Positions 16,028-24,532 of a DNA stretch of 39,777 nt are shown piece after piece (within the stretch, counting starts at the first letter, position 1; each line of letters begins with the position of its first letter). The position numbers were made by a program, and so were the translations under genes. The stretch comes from Kiritimatiellia bacterium (GTDB lineage: Bacteria > Verrucomicrobiota > Kiritimatiellia > RFP12 > UBA3636), in NCBI GenBank assembly GCA_017648065.1, contig JAGCJJ010000087.1, positions 1 to 39,777 on the forward strand, in the 5' to 3' direction. Under the pieces are notes generated by a model that saw nothing but the letters and a program-made list of their open reading frames with translations, made no database searches and was not told the DNA's origin.

Positions 16028-17428
16028 TTAGTTGTGCTTACCCTTACGTCCAACATTTGCCCCTAAAATTACATAAACAACAAGTGTTGTCAGCATTGCA
16101 TTAATTGCAGGAAGGCCCATCTTGCACCACTCACCTACACATGGAATATTTACATAACCAAAGCCCATCAGGCCAACCAATGAACCTAATGCCCAAGCAA
16201 TCACTGCACTAATATTTACCTTGGCAAATCCATGCTCGCCATATGGCTTATACTTACCACGGTTGATAATAAAGAAATCTGTAATAAGCAATGCACCTAC
16301 AGGTGGTAGGAATGTATTCAAAATATTCAACCAACCACAGAAATTGTCATACAACCAAATAGCTGCAAGTGTTCCAATTATACCATTAACCAATACTAAA
16401 TACTTCTTTGGCAGCTTTGTAATATTTGACAAGCCCAAACCAGATGTGTAAAGAGCATTATCATTTGTTGTCCAAATATTCAAGCCTAGCACAATAATAG
16501 CTGCACCAAGCAAGCCCTGTGCCTTTAGTACGATTGAAATATCACTGATTCCCCAAACCATTGCTCCTGCTGCACCAAAGAAGAACATTAGCGAATTACC
16601 AATGAAAAATGCAAGAGCTGTTGTTGAAACTGCAATCTTTGAATTGCGAGAGAAACGAGCAAAGTCAGGTGTGCAAGAACCACCAGAGATAAATGAACCA
16701 ATTGCAATTGAAATTGCTGCTGCCATTGTAAGCTGCATACTTGCTTCTGGTGTGTAGCTCTTCATCAATTCCCAGCCATTAGCTACGCCTGCTGCAGTAA
16801 TTGCGTCAACCTTGTCAACAAACATTGCACAATAAGCAGAATAACAACCCAATACCGCAATTGATGGTACAGCAATAATACTGATAATTGAAAGTGCCTT
16901 AATTCCCCAGTATGCAGTACTTGTCATAATTAAACCTGATGCTAATACAATAATGTATAGCAAACGAGCTGGCAAATCTACTTTATCAAATGCAATTCTG
17001 ACTGTTTCACCACCCAATATCCAAGTACCCTGTAAGCATGGCAAATCATTTAGTGCTATTGCTGTAGGGATAGCAAACATTGCAACACCTACACCAAACC
17101 AACCAATCTGTGTGAATGCAAGTGCTGAAGATGGTATAAATGAACCATAAGAACCAAAGGAATAACGAGATAACAAATGAACAGACAAACCTGTTCTTGC
17201 TGACATCAATGCAAGCAAGGATGTGTAAACACCAAGAATTAAGTTACCTACTGTTACTGCAATAATAAACTGCTTTAAGCTTAGACCTGCACCAAGATTT
17301 CCACCTGCCCACATACTTGCAGAGAAGAAGGTGAAGCCCATCATAATTACAAACATCGACCAGAAACCACGCTTTTGTGACTCTGCCACAGATGTTAATG
17401 CAAAATCATGATCATTATTATTACTCAT
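16028..17428 (-). CDS. NCS1-family nucleobase permease (CodB-like)
   Basis: This is an inner-membrane transporter of 466 residues with about 12 hydrophobic segments. The N-terminal pattern WSMFVIMMGFTFFSASMWAGG, then SARTGLSVHLLSRYSFGSYGS and IGWFGVG, matches cytosine/purine/allantoin permeases of the nucleobase-cation-symport-1 family, especially the CodB branch. A later TTNDNALYTSGLGLSNI segment is also typical of this family. It lies 17 nt after the phosphoribosyltransferase-like gene and shares its operon, which supports uptake of a base that is then phosphoribosylated. AAGGA motifs precede the ATG. The exact base cannot be assigned. Confidence 0.88.
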   Translation of the reverse strand: MSNNNDHDFALTSVAESQKRGFWSMFVIMMGFTFFSASMWAGGNLGAGLSLKQFIIAVTVGNLILGVYTSLLALMSARTGLSVHLLSRYSFGSYGSFIPSSALAFTQIGWFGVGVAMFAIPTAIALNDLPCLQGTWILGGETVRIAFDKVDLPARLLYIIVLASGLIMTSTAYWGIKALSIISIIAVPSIAVLGCYSAYCAMFVDKVDAITAAGVANGWELMKSYTPEASMQLTMAAAISIAIGSFISGGSCTPDFARFSRNSKIAVSTTALAFFIGNSLMFFFGAAGAMVWGISDISIVLKAQGLLGAAIIVLGLNIWTTNDNALYTSGLGLSNITKLPKKYLVLVNGIIGTLAAIWLYDNFCGWLNILNTFLPPVGALLITDFFIINRGKYKPYGEHGFAKVNISAVIAWALGSLVGLMGFGYVNIPCVGEWCKMGLPAINAMLTTLVVYVILGANVGRKGKHN

Positions 17429-17445
17429 ATCCTTGTTATTCCTTT

Positions 17446-18441
17446 CTATCTTTTTAATATTTTATCCATAGCACCGATTTGCTCAAGTGCTATAGTGCGT
17501 AAATCTTGTTTGCCAAAACGTGAAGAATCTAAATCTGGGAAGCGCTCCTCAACCAAATCCTTAAATGTCATGCCTGTCTCAGACAGCTTAAGAACCTGTG
17601 TCCAGTACTCCAGAACATCCTCAGCATATTCATTTATCCAAAATGCACGAGAACCTGCATCATAAATTGTGCAGCGCTCAATTGGATAGCTTGCTTTCTC
17701 ATATTGTGATTCAATAAACTCTGGAGCCATAAGGCTTCCCCACCGAACAAGATCTGTACCAGGCAAGCGAATTGTCAAAGGTGTATTTTTATCTGGAACG
17801 ATGAAGCGTCCCTCTAAATAAATTACAACCGTACGCTTGAAATTAGGGAAGGTTGCACGACAACGCTCATCAAGGCGTTGGAATATTTCCTCTGTCTTGA
17901 TACCGCCATAGGTGAAGAAATAGATATTTCTTAAATCGGTCTTATGCTCTACTGCTGCATCAATCAGCTCGTTAAAGCCATATTCAAGGCTTGTTCCTGT
18001 AGCAACGACATCACCAATATAAAGAGATGTAGCACATGGGAAATATAGCTTTTTATAGCTATTTTCCGTAATATGCCATGTACCATCAATTGGAGATTGT
18101 GCTCGCTGTGCACTCAAGAAACATGTGGTATGATAATTCCAACCATACGCATCTGCCAATGCATCACGTAAGCCAAAATTTAAACCTCCGCGCAAGATAT
18201 TTGCTACCATTGCATCTGCTTCTGTAACCCCATCAAGCGGAAGCATCTTTAGCACTTCTGTGCATGCTTTTTGTAATAGTTTTGTATATTCTATTCCGCA
18301 GACCTTTGGATCATTACAAATTGCTCTTGTATATGGTGTAGTGGCAATATATGCCTCTACACGACCAAAACCTGGAGCAATTTTATATATTGCGCTATCA
18401 TTCTGCGCCACAACCTTATCTAATTTGAATTGGGATGGCAT
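17446..18441 (-). CDS. Phosphoribosyltransferase-like protein, 331 residues
   Basis: The middle of the protein looks like a type I phosphoribosyltransferase: NILRGGLNFGLRDAL (81-95) resembles the segment before the catalytic loop, and SLYIGDVVATGTSLEYG (139-155) resembles the PRPP-binding motif. In that motif the first of the usual two acidic residues is Gly and the second is Asp. At 331 residues it is longer than uracil or purine salvage enzymes, with about 150 extra C-terminal residues that I do not recognise. GAGGT lies 3 nt before the ATG, a short spacing. It sits between the GH36 gene (35 nt) and the NCS1 permease (17 nt), so salvage of the imported base onto PRPP is the natural guess. 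The specific family is not identified. Confidence 0.65.
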   Translation of the reverse strand: MPSQFKLDKVVAQNDSAIYKIAPGFGRVEAYIATTPYTRAICNDPKVCGIEYTKLLQKACTEVLKMLPLDGVTEADAMVANILRGGLNFGLRDALADAYGWNYHTTCFLSAQRAQSPIDGTWHITENSYKKLYFPCATSLYIGDVVATGTSLEYGFNELIDAAVEHKTDLRNIYFFTYGGIKTEEIFQRLDERCRATFPNFKRTVVIYLEGRFIVPDKNTPLTIRLPGTDLVRWGSLMAPEFIESQYEKASYPIERCTIYDAGSRAFWINEYAEDVLEYWTQVLKLSETGMTFKDLVEERFPDLDSSRFGKQDLRTIALEQIGAMDKILKR

Positions 18442-18476
18442 AAGACCTCGTTTATATATTTTTAGATTAGAACAAA

Positions 18477-20519
18477 TTAAAAATTGATAGTAAGCTCACA
18501 ATTTGCAGGAAGCTCAATACTTAGCTTATCTTCTGTCCAAGCAAAATCACTTGCAACGCCATTAACAAGTACTGCACTTGGCTTTGTGGCAGAGTAAGCA
18601 ACAAAGCAACCATTACCATGAAGTTTCATAGAGACAGAACCATTTGCTTGCCACTCTAGCTTCTCAATTGCACCTAATGTATTGAACATATTTACTAAAC
18701 CAATTGGAGCAAAGCCATTTTCAATTGGAGATAGTGTCAACAATTCAAATTCGTATGGTGGCAATGACATATCCATTGAATCACCGCGCTTAATTGTTGT
18801 TAACTCTTGGCGGGCATCACTCCAGCAAGCATATGTCTTACCTGTATCTGCAAGCTCTTCAACATCTGCAATATCAAAGCTGCAATCAGATGTTTGTGTG
18901 CAACCCTCTTTTGGAGAAACCATAGAGAAGAATGAACACATTGTTCCATAATTAAATGGAGTAACAAGTCCCAAAGGTGCGCTACCTTCCATCAAATCCA
19001 TAAATACAGAACAAGTCATTGCTCGTGCCGGTGCTACTGCTCGTGGTGTTGTGCCATCAGCAAATACTGTACGCTTTAGCACAGAAGCATCATGCTTACC
19101 AGGCTCATCAGCGAAATACATTGGGCCACCTGAAATTGCTCTTGCAGCTGCATGATACTTACCTGTGGCATGGTCAGAAAGGAACATATCCCAATCCATC
19201 CATAAGAAATTACCAAACCATGTAGCTGTCATTGCGTTTGTATACAAATGCAATGCATGGGAAGCTGGTTCATTAGGGAAATAATCATCTGATGAACGAG
19301 TAATATTATTCTCCATAGAGTTATAGAACACTTCTGGAGCATGCGCCATACATGTAATGAGGTTATTATTAAAATATTTCTTTGTTGTTTGATTCATAGC
19401 CTCACGCATTTGGTTAAAGCGCTTTACTCTGCCACCAAAACCAGAAGAAAGGAAGGTCAATGATGCTTGGTTATCAATCTTTACACCATCAATACCACAT
19501 TCTGCCAAATGTGAATGGTATGCTTCATAGAATTTTGCAAAATCTACTGGAATTGATGATAGCAAGCCCTTCTGCCAATCGCAAATGCTATTATCGCAAT
19601 AACGAAGCACTGTCTTATCTGCAAGCTCTGAATTTGGGAACAAATCCTTTGCTACACCCTGCCAATAACCGCACACAGCATGCCAAACCATAAAGGTATC
19701 AATGCTTGTAAGCTCCTTTACTTTGGCAACAAATTCTTTCATGCTGCCAAACTTTGCATTACCATCCCAGCCGACAAGTACATTACCACCTGTCTTAAAT
19801 GGAGCAACATCCTGCCAACCATCATCAAGGATCAAGGTGCGTGGCTCAATACCAACATCCTTAAGTGTTTGTAATCCCTTGAGCACCTTCTCTGCACTTA
19901 CCTCTTGATAAAAAGCATTCCATGTGCACCACCCCAGTTTCTTAGCAAACTCAGGATATTCCTTATCCTTACGCAGTACCGCTGTAGGCTTAAAGCGATT
20001 TACCTCTTCTGCTGCCTGATTGATAATCTCAGGCAAATTATTGCCATTGATAATAAATGCACCAACACAAGGCTCAACCAATGTATATGCATCACCAGTT
20101 TCACCAAAGAAATTGAAAGCTGGCTCTGTTGGATTGCGCTTCTCACGAGGCATTGGTTTAGGATTCATATAGATGCATGCATTATCAGATGGGATTGCAA
20201 CAATAAATGTATATGAATTGTCCTCATGTGCAATAGCAAGCCATGTAATCTGATTTTTTATATCTATTGTTGGATCTCCGCCAAATGGAGAAAACCAATA
20301 TGGAGTATCTGGACGTAAGTGGCACCCACCCAACCCTTTAGCAGCAATAAATGCGCCTAGATTCTGCAATGTAATTGGGCCATCATTCTCAGGGAAATTG
20401 ATTTTTAGAAATGCACCTGCTTGTGTTTCTATTGGGGCTACTGAAAATCCACCATTAATTGATTTGATTATTGGTTTATCGTTAAGAAATAAAATATCAT
20501 CAACAATTTTTGCATTCAT
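18477..20519 (-). CDS. GH36 alpha-galactosidase / raffinose-synthase-like (Sip1) enzyme
   Basis: It is predicted to act on alpha-galactosides by hydrolysis or transfer. Of 680 residues, the N-terminal beta-sandwich covers about 1-180 and the TIM barrel about 190-520. LGWCTWNAFYQEV (195-207) and LILDDGWQDV (229-238) are the Sip1/raffinose-synthase signature. D349 in DGVKIDNQ is the expected nucleophile, and an aspartate in TRSSDDYFP (D411 or D412) the acid/base. No signal peptide is present, so the enzyme is cytoplasmic. It is the first gene of a four-gene operon with phosphoribosyltransferase-like, permease and amidohydrolase genes. GGAG lies 10 nt before the ATG. The family is clear; the substrate is not, and the neighbours hint at something other than raffinose. 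Confidence 0.88.
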   Translation of the reverse strand: MNAKIVDDILFLNDKPIIKSINGGFSVAPIETQAGAFLKINFPENDGPITLQNLGAFIAAKGLGGCHLRPDTPYWFSPFGGDPTIDIKNQITWLAIAHEDNSYTFIVAIPSDNACIYMNPKPMPREKRNPTEPAFNFFGETGDAYTLVEPCVGAFIINGNNLPEIINQAAEEVNRFKPTAVLRKDKEYPEFAKKLGWCTWNAFYQEVSAEKVLKGLQTLKDVGIEPRTLILDDGWQDVAPFKTGGNVLVGWDGNAKFGSMKEFVAKVKELTSIDTFMVWHAVCGYWQGVAKDLFPNSELADKTVLRYCDNSICDWQKGLLSSIPVDFAKFYEAYHSHLAECGIDGVKIDNQASLTFLSSGFGGRVKRFNQMREAMNQTTKKYFNNNLITCMAHAPEVFYNSMENNITRSSDDYFPNEPASHALHLYTNAMTATWFGNFLWMDWDMFLSDHATGKYHAAARAISGGPMYFADEPGKHDASVLKRTVFADGTTPRAVAPARAMTCSVFMDLMEGSAPLGLVTPFNYGTMCSFFSMVSPKEGCTQTSDCSFDIADVEELADTGKTYACWSDARQELTTIKRGDSMDMSLPPYEFELLTLSPIENGFAPIGLVNMFNTLGAIEKLEWQANGSVSMKLHGNGCFVAYSATKPSAVLVNGVASDFAWTEDKLSIELPANCELTINF

Positions 20520-20547
20520 GAAAGAAATTCTCCATTTTTTATTGGTT

Positions 20548-20556
20548 ATTCTAGCA
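20548..20556 (-). promoter_or_regulatory. Extended -10 promoter of the GH36 operon
   Basis: TGCTAGAAT on the minus strand is a TGn-extended -10 about 29 nt before the start codon. A weak TTTATT lies 17 nt upstream. The form TGnTAGAAT also precedes the GH63 gene at 30387. Confidence 0.45.
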
Positions 20557-20653
20557 TTTTAGAGAGAAATAATAAATCTTTTTTTTGCAAAGGTTGGAAG
20601 AGAAATGGGAATAAAAACCAAGTCAGATTTTGAAAATATTTTCATTTTTTCAA

Positions 20654-20681
20654 TTACTTTATTATTTATGTATGTTATAAT
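20654..20681 (+). promoter_or_regulatory. Candidate promoter of recCBD
   Basis: A perfect TATAAT (20676-20681) is preceded at 16 nt by TTACTT (20654-20659). The predicted transcript starts about 70 nt before the preferred recC start at 20758. It lies inside the in-frame N-terminal extension, which is a further reason to reject that extension. Confidence 0.4.
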
Positions 20682-20757
20682 GCATACGTTGCTTGGGTTA
20701 GTGTTTTACCTTTTTTATTTGTTTTATACCCAAATTAGCGAATTTCCAGGAAATATC

Positions 20758-23700
20758 ATGGCTTTGAAAATCTTTTCTTTAACAAAAATTGAACATTTAG
20801 CAAATAAACTAATAGCAACCCTATTTAGTAATTCTGCAGCGCTTGATCCTTTTGCTAAGCGCCAAATAATTGTTCCAAATAAAAACATTGAAAAATGGCT
20901 GAAATTCTATATTGCTCAAAAGAATAATGTATGCGTAGGCGTAGAATTCCCTTTCTTTGATAAATTTCTTTTCAATACTCTTGCAACGCTTGTTGACTCT
21001 TCCACCTATTTTCAGCAAGTTTCTGAAGCTGACTTGCAAATCAAAATTGCGAACTTAGTTATTTCTGACGAAAGTGATTGGCTCTCCCCTCTTCGTAAAT
21101 ATGTTTTTGGAGATTCTGAAGAAACAGAAATCACACAAACCCAAACTGCCCGTAAGCTTTGGCAACTATCTGGTAAGTTAGCAAACTATATTCGCGAATA
21201 CGAATTTCGACGTATTGATTATATCAATGCTTTCCTAGATGACGATTGGATTAACAAAACAAAAGCAATCATTAAAAACAGTAATGCAAACAAGGAAAAT
21301 CTTGTCTTGGCCCAGGCATATCTTTGTCGCAAGCTATTTCTTGAAATTTATAATAAAAAAGGCAACACACTATCCCTTCGTCAGATGCTTGAGCGTACAT
21401 ACAATGCTAAAGCATCTAAAACAAAGGAAACTTTATACTTCTTTGGTTTGTCAACCTTCTCACCTCTTCATGCTAAAGCTATTCATCTTCTGGCGAAACA
21501 CTACGACATTGAATTCTACCATATCAATGTATGTATGGAATATTGGGGAGATGCAAAAACTCCATGGGAGAAGTTAAAGGAAGCTACTCTTAACGAAACT
21601 ACAGAAAAGCTATTTCTTGGCGACGACCCTCTAATCGAAAATGAACTGCTCAATGCATGGGGATCTGCAGGTCGCGAAACCATGAAGCTTCTCGTTGATT
21701 TAGAAGAAGGCAGCGACACTGAATATTTTGCGGAAGACGATTTTGATGAGTTTGAAACAACCTCTGTTTTGGAAGCTCTGCAAAAAGGTATTAAATCAAG
21801 GTCAAGCAATGCAGATAAAAAAATTATTCAGGATAGCTCTGTACAGATTCTTGCTTGCCCAGATCAGAAACGAGAAATAGAAACTATTTATAATTCTATT
21901 CTTGATACCCTCTTCCATAAACAAGAGAAGAAAACAGATGCGAATGGGAAAATATGCAGCATCTCACCACGAGAAGATATTTCATTATCTGATTTTGCAA
22001 TCCTTGTCCCAAACATGGCAAAATATCGTCCAATCATTGAAACTGTTTTCAATTCACGAGGCGAACTACCTTATGGTTTATTAGACTCCGCTGCATCAGC
22101 AGAAAGCCATTACTTACGTGGCGTCATCGAGCTATTAACTATTGCTCAATTCTGTTACACTCGTTCCAGCATGGTAAGCTTACTTTCAAATCCATGCGTA
22201 ATGGAAACGTGGAACTATTCTGATGATGATTTAGCTATATGGATTGAATATATTGATAAGCTTGGTATTCACCATCACTTTTCACACGATGGCTTAGAAG
22301 AAGATGGACTAATTGCCGGCGACGAATTTACCTGGGATTATGCTCTGTCACGTTTACGTTTAGGTTTAATTACAACAGACGAATTTGATTCAAAAGCTAT
22401 TCCTCTATACACAACAAACAATATGTATAAGGAAAGAATCGAAAAGCTTTCTGCTCTAATTGAGACAATATACCATGCCACAAATCCTTTCAAATCTAAA
22501 TTACTGACAATAGCAGAATGGCTTGAGACATTGCTATCTGCTACTGGCAATATCTTAGGTACTGCAGATGAAAGAATGCTTGGCAATATCATATCTGCAC
22601 TTAAGCAACTTGAAAAAGATTTCTCTAAAGAAGCAAAATTTCATTCTGCTTTAATCTTGGAATATTTGAAAGACAAACTTTCTAATATTTCGTGCAGTCG
22701 TGGTTCTTTCCTTACTTCCGGAGTAACAATTGCTGCAATGCAGCCAATGCGCCCTATTCCATTCAAATACATTTATGTTGTAGGACTTGGAGAGGGAGAA
22801 TTTCCTGGCAACAACCAAGAGTCAACTTTGGATATTCGTGCATTAAAGAGAATGCTTGGAGATACCAGTTTTGCATCGCGTAATTTATACCTATTCCTAG
22901 AACTTGTAATGTCAGCACGCGGGCGACTTGTTCTCTCTTATGTAGCAAAAGACACAAAGAAGGATATTGAGAAGTACCCTTCCCCTGTAATCAACCAGCT
23001 AGAGCGTTTCTTAAAGAATTACATTATCAGCTCAGATTTCAAAGAATTCATTGTACCATTACAGGAATACATTGTTCCAAAAATTGATGCACAGGATAAT
23101 GATAAATTTACAAACCTAAAAAACAACTACAACAACTTTATTACTATTGGGAATAATATTTCTCAAAATATAGAGTACAAGAACGAAATCTTGGAAGCAA
23201 TTTCCTCAAAAGAAAAACTTCAAGATAAACTCTCACGTTCTTTATACAATTTAAAGCCTGATTTCAATGAGCTAATTCAAAATCAAGGTTCACTTGAAAA
23301 AAACGAAGAAATCTACTATTGGAGTTCTTATGTGCTAGCTGATTTTCTCAAGAACTCACGTCAGGCAATACTAAAGCACGTATACCGCGTAGCATCAAAA
23401 TCAGAAGAAATTGATACAACAAAGGATACAGCGCCTAAAGCAATTGATGATGAAAACGAATTTGTTTCTTTTGATTTGGAAAGAAGTATTTTCTCTGAGA
23501 TATTAAACAGAAGAAAATGTAGCAATTCTGAACTTCTAAATAATAAAGATGCGGCTTGGATTATCGCTTCATCATACTTTAAAGCAAAGCGTCAGTCTAT
23601 GACACCTGTCGGCGTAGTAGGTGATTATGATATACGCGTACAGACACAATCTATCCTTGGCGAAAATTACGAAGAAGAACCGGATGAACCATGTCAGCAA

Positions 23701-24522
23701 AATGCAAACATAGATTCTCTCATCAATAAGCTTCCTGAGGGTGGCGAATGGGTAAAAATAAATATTGGTAAGCATAATATCGCCAATGAGGCAGAATCAT
23801 CAGAGAAAGAGTTGGCGTTCCCTGCACTATCATATTCCTTTGAAAACATTAACAATACAAATATATCCGTCTTCTTAGGAGCATCTATAGATAATGTATA
23901 TATTAAAGACAACTCAATTATCTATATTTCTGATAAACGTGCAAATCCTAAAAGCAGATTCTTGAGTACATCTTTACTAAATCCGTTATTGTCTATTATT
24001 ATGTATGTAGCATCGCAAGATGAAAACAAAGATGAAAATATATACTCAATCATAATAAAAACAATTAACACCGATGAGAAAAATACTCAACCTGACTTTG
24101 AAATCAACCTCAGCAAAAAAGAAGCTGCTGATTACATCAATTTACTAGTGAGTGAAATGGTTAATCCTGATTCAATTAAGCAGAATTATCAATACCAATG
24201 CTTATGTGATGTAATTAATCAAACAGCATTTAGCAAAAACAGTATGCTAAAACTAGAATTAGATATTGAAAGTAAGATAAGACTCGATAGGAATGAAATA
24301 GTTGAAAATATTATAAATTATGATTCTAATTCACAAGAAGAATACAGATTAAATATTTCAAATCCTCCATACTGTGAAGGAGCAATAATAGAATTATTCC
24401 CTGAGATTAAATCTATAGACGAAACATTTATAGAAAATTTCATGAATATATTAAATACGCGCTACTATATTCCAATGATACTACCACTAAAAGAAGCAGA
24501 ACTCAAAACAGATGAATGTTAG
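20758..24522 (+). CDS. recC: Exonuclease V subunit gamma (RecC)
   Basis: RecC is the subunit of RecBCD that recognises Chi and splits the strands. The ATG at 20758 is preferred over the one at 20605: AGGA lies 7 nt before it and MALKIFSLTKIEHLANKL matches the family opening, while the 51 upstream residues are a hydrophobic translation of AT-rich leader DNA. The 1254-residue product has the inactive helicase-like region with QPMRPIPFKYIYVVGLGEGEFPG and ASRNLYLFLELVMSARGRLVLSY, hallmarks of RecC. No Walker A motif is present, as expected. It is followed by recB after 10 nt and recD further on, so the three form an operon. It is divergent from the GH36 operon. Confidence 0.92.
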   Translation: MALKIFSLTKIEHLANKLIATLFSNSAALDPFAKRQIIVPNKNIEKWLKFYIAQKNNVCVGVEFPFFDKFLFNTLATLVDSSTYFQQVSEADLQIKIANLVISDESDWLSPLRKYVFGDSEETEITQTQTARKLWQLSGKLANYIREYEFRRIDYINAFLDDDWINKTKAIIKNSNANKENLVLAQAYLCRKLFLEIYNKKGNTLSLRQMLERTYNAKASKTKETLYFFGLSTFSPLHAKAIHLLAKHYDIEFYHINVCMEYWGDAKTPWEKLKEATLNETTEKLFLGDDPLIENELLNAWGSAGRETMKLLVDLEEGSDTEYFAEDDFDEFETTSVLEALQKGIKSRSSNADKKIIQDSSVQILACPDQKREIETIYNSILDTLFHKQEKKTDANGKICSISPREDISLSDFAILVPNMAKYRPIIETVFNSRGELPYGLLDSAASAESHYLRGVIELLTIAQFCYTRSSMVSLLSNPCVMETWNYSDDDLAIWIEYIDKLGIHHHFSHDGLEEDGLIAGDEFTWDYALSRLRLGLITTDEFDSKAIPLYTTNNMYKERIEKLSALIETIYHATNPFKSKLLTIAEWLETLLSATGNILGTADERMLGNIISALKQLEKDFSKEAKFHSALILEYLKDKLSNISCSRGSFLTSGVTIAAMQPMRPIPFKYIYVVGLGEGEFPGNNQESTLDIRALKRMLGDTSFASRNLYLFLELVMSARGRLVLSYVAKDTKKDIEKYPSPVINQLERFLKNYIISSDFKEFIVPLQEYIVPKIDAQDNDKFTNLKNNYNNFITIGNNISQNIEYKNEILEAISSKEKLQDKLSRSLYNLKPDFNELIQNQGSLEKNEEIYYWSSYVLADFLKNSRQAILKHVYRVASKSEEIDTTKDTAPKAIDDENEFVSFDLERSIFSEILNRRKCSNSELLNNKDAAWIIASSYFKAKRQSMTPVGVVGDYDIRVQTQSILGENYEEEPDEPCQQNANIDSLINKLPEGGEWVKINIGKHNIANEAESSEKELAFPALSYSFENINNTNISVFLGASIDNVYIKDNSIIYISDKRANPKSRFLSTSLLNPLLSIIMYVASQDENKDENIYSIIIKTINTDEKNTQPDFEINLSKKEAADYINLLVSEMVNPDSIKQNYQYQCLCDVINQTAFSKNSMLKLELDIESKIRLDRNEIVENIINYDSNSQEEYRLNISNPPYCEGAIIELFPEIKSIDETFIENFMNILNTRYYIPMILPLKEAELKTDEC

Positions 24523-24532
24523 GATTTTAGAT

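Noticed and set aside
20605-20757. In-frame N-terminal extension of RecC that looks like two membrane helices
   Set aside because: It is a translation of AT-rich leader DNA containing a TATAAT box. The ATG at 20758 has a ribosome binding site and begins a normal RecC N terminus.
24512-24532. Earlier recB start overlapping recC
   Set aside because: No ribosome binding site precedes 24512, while TAGGA lies 8 nt before 24533.
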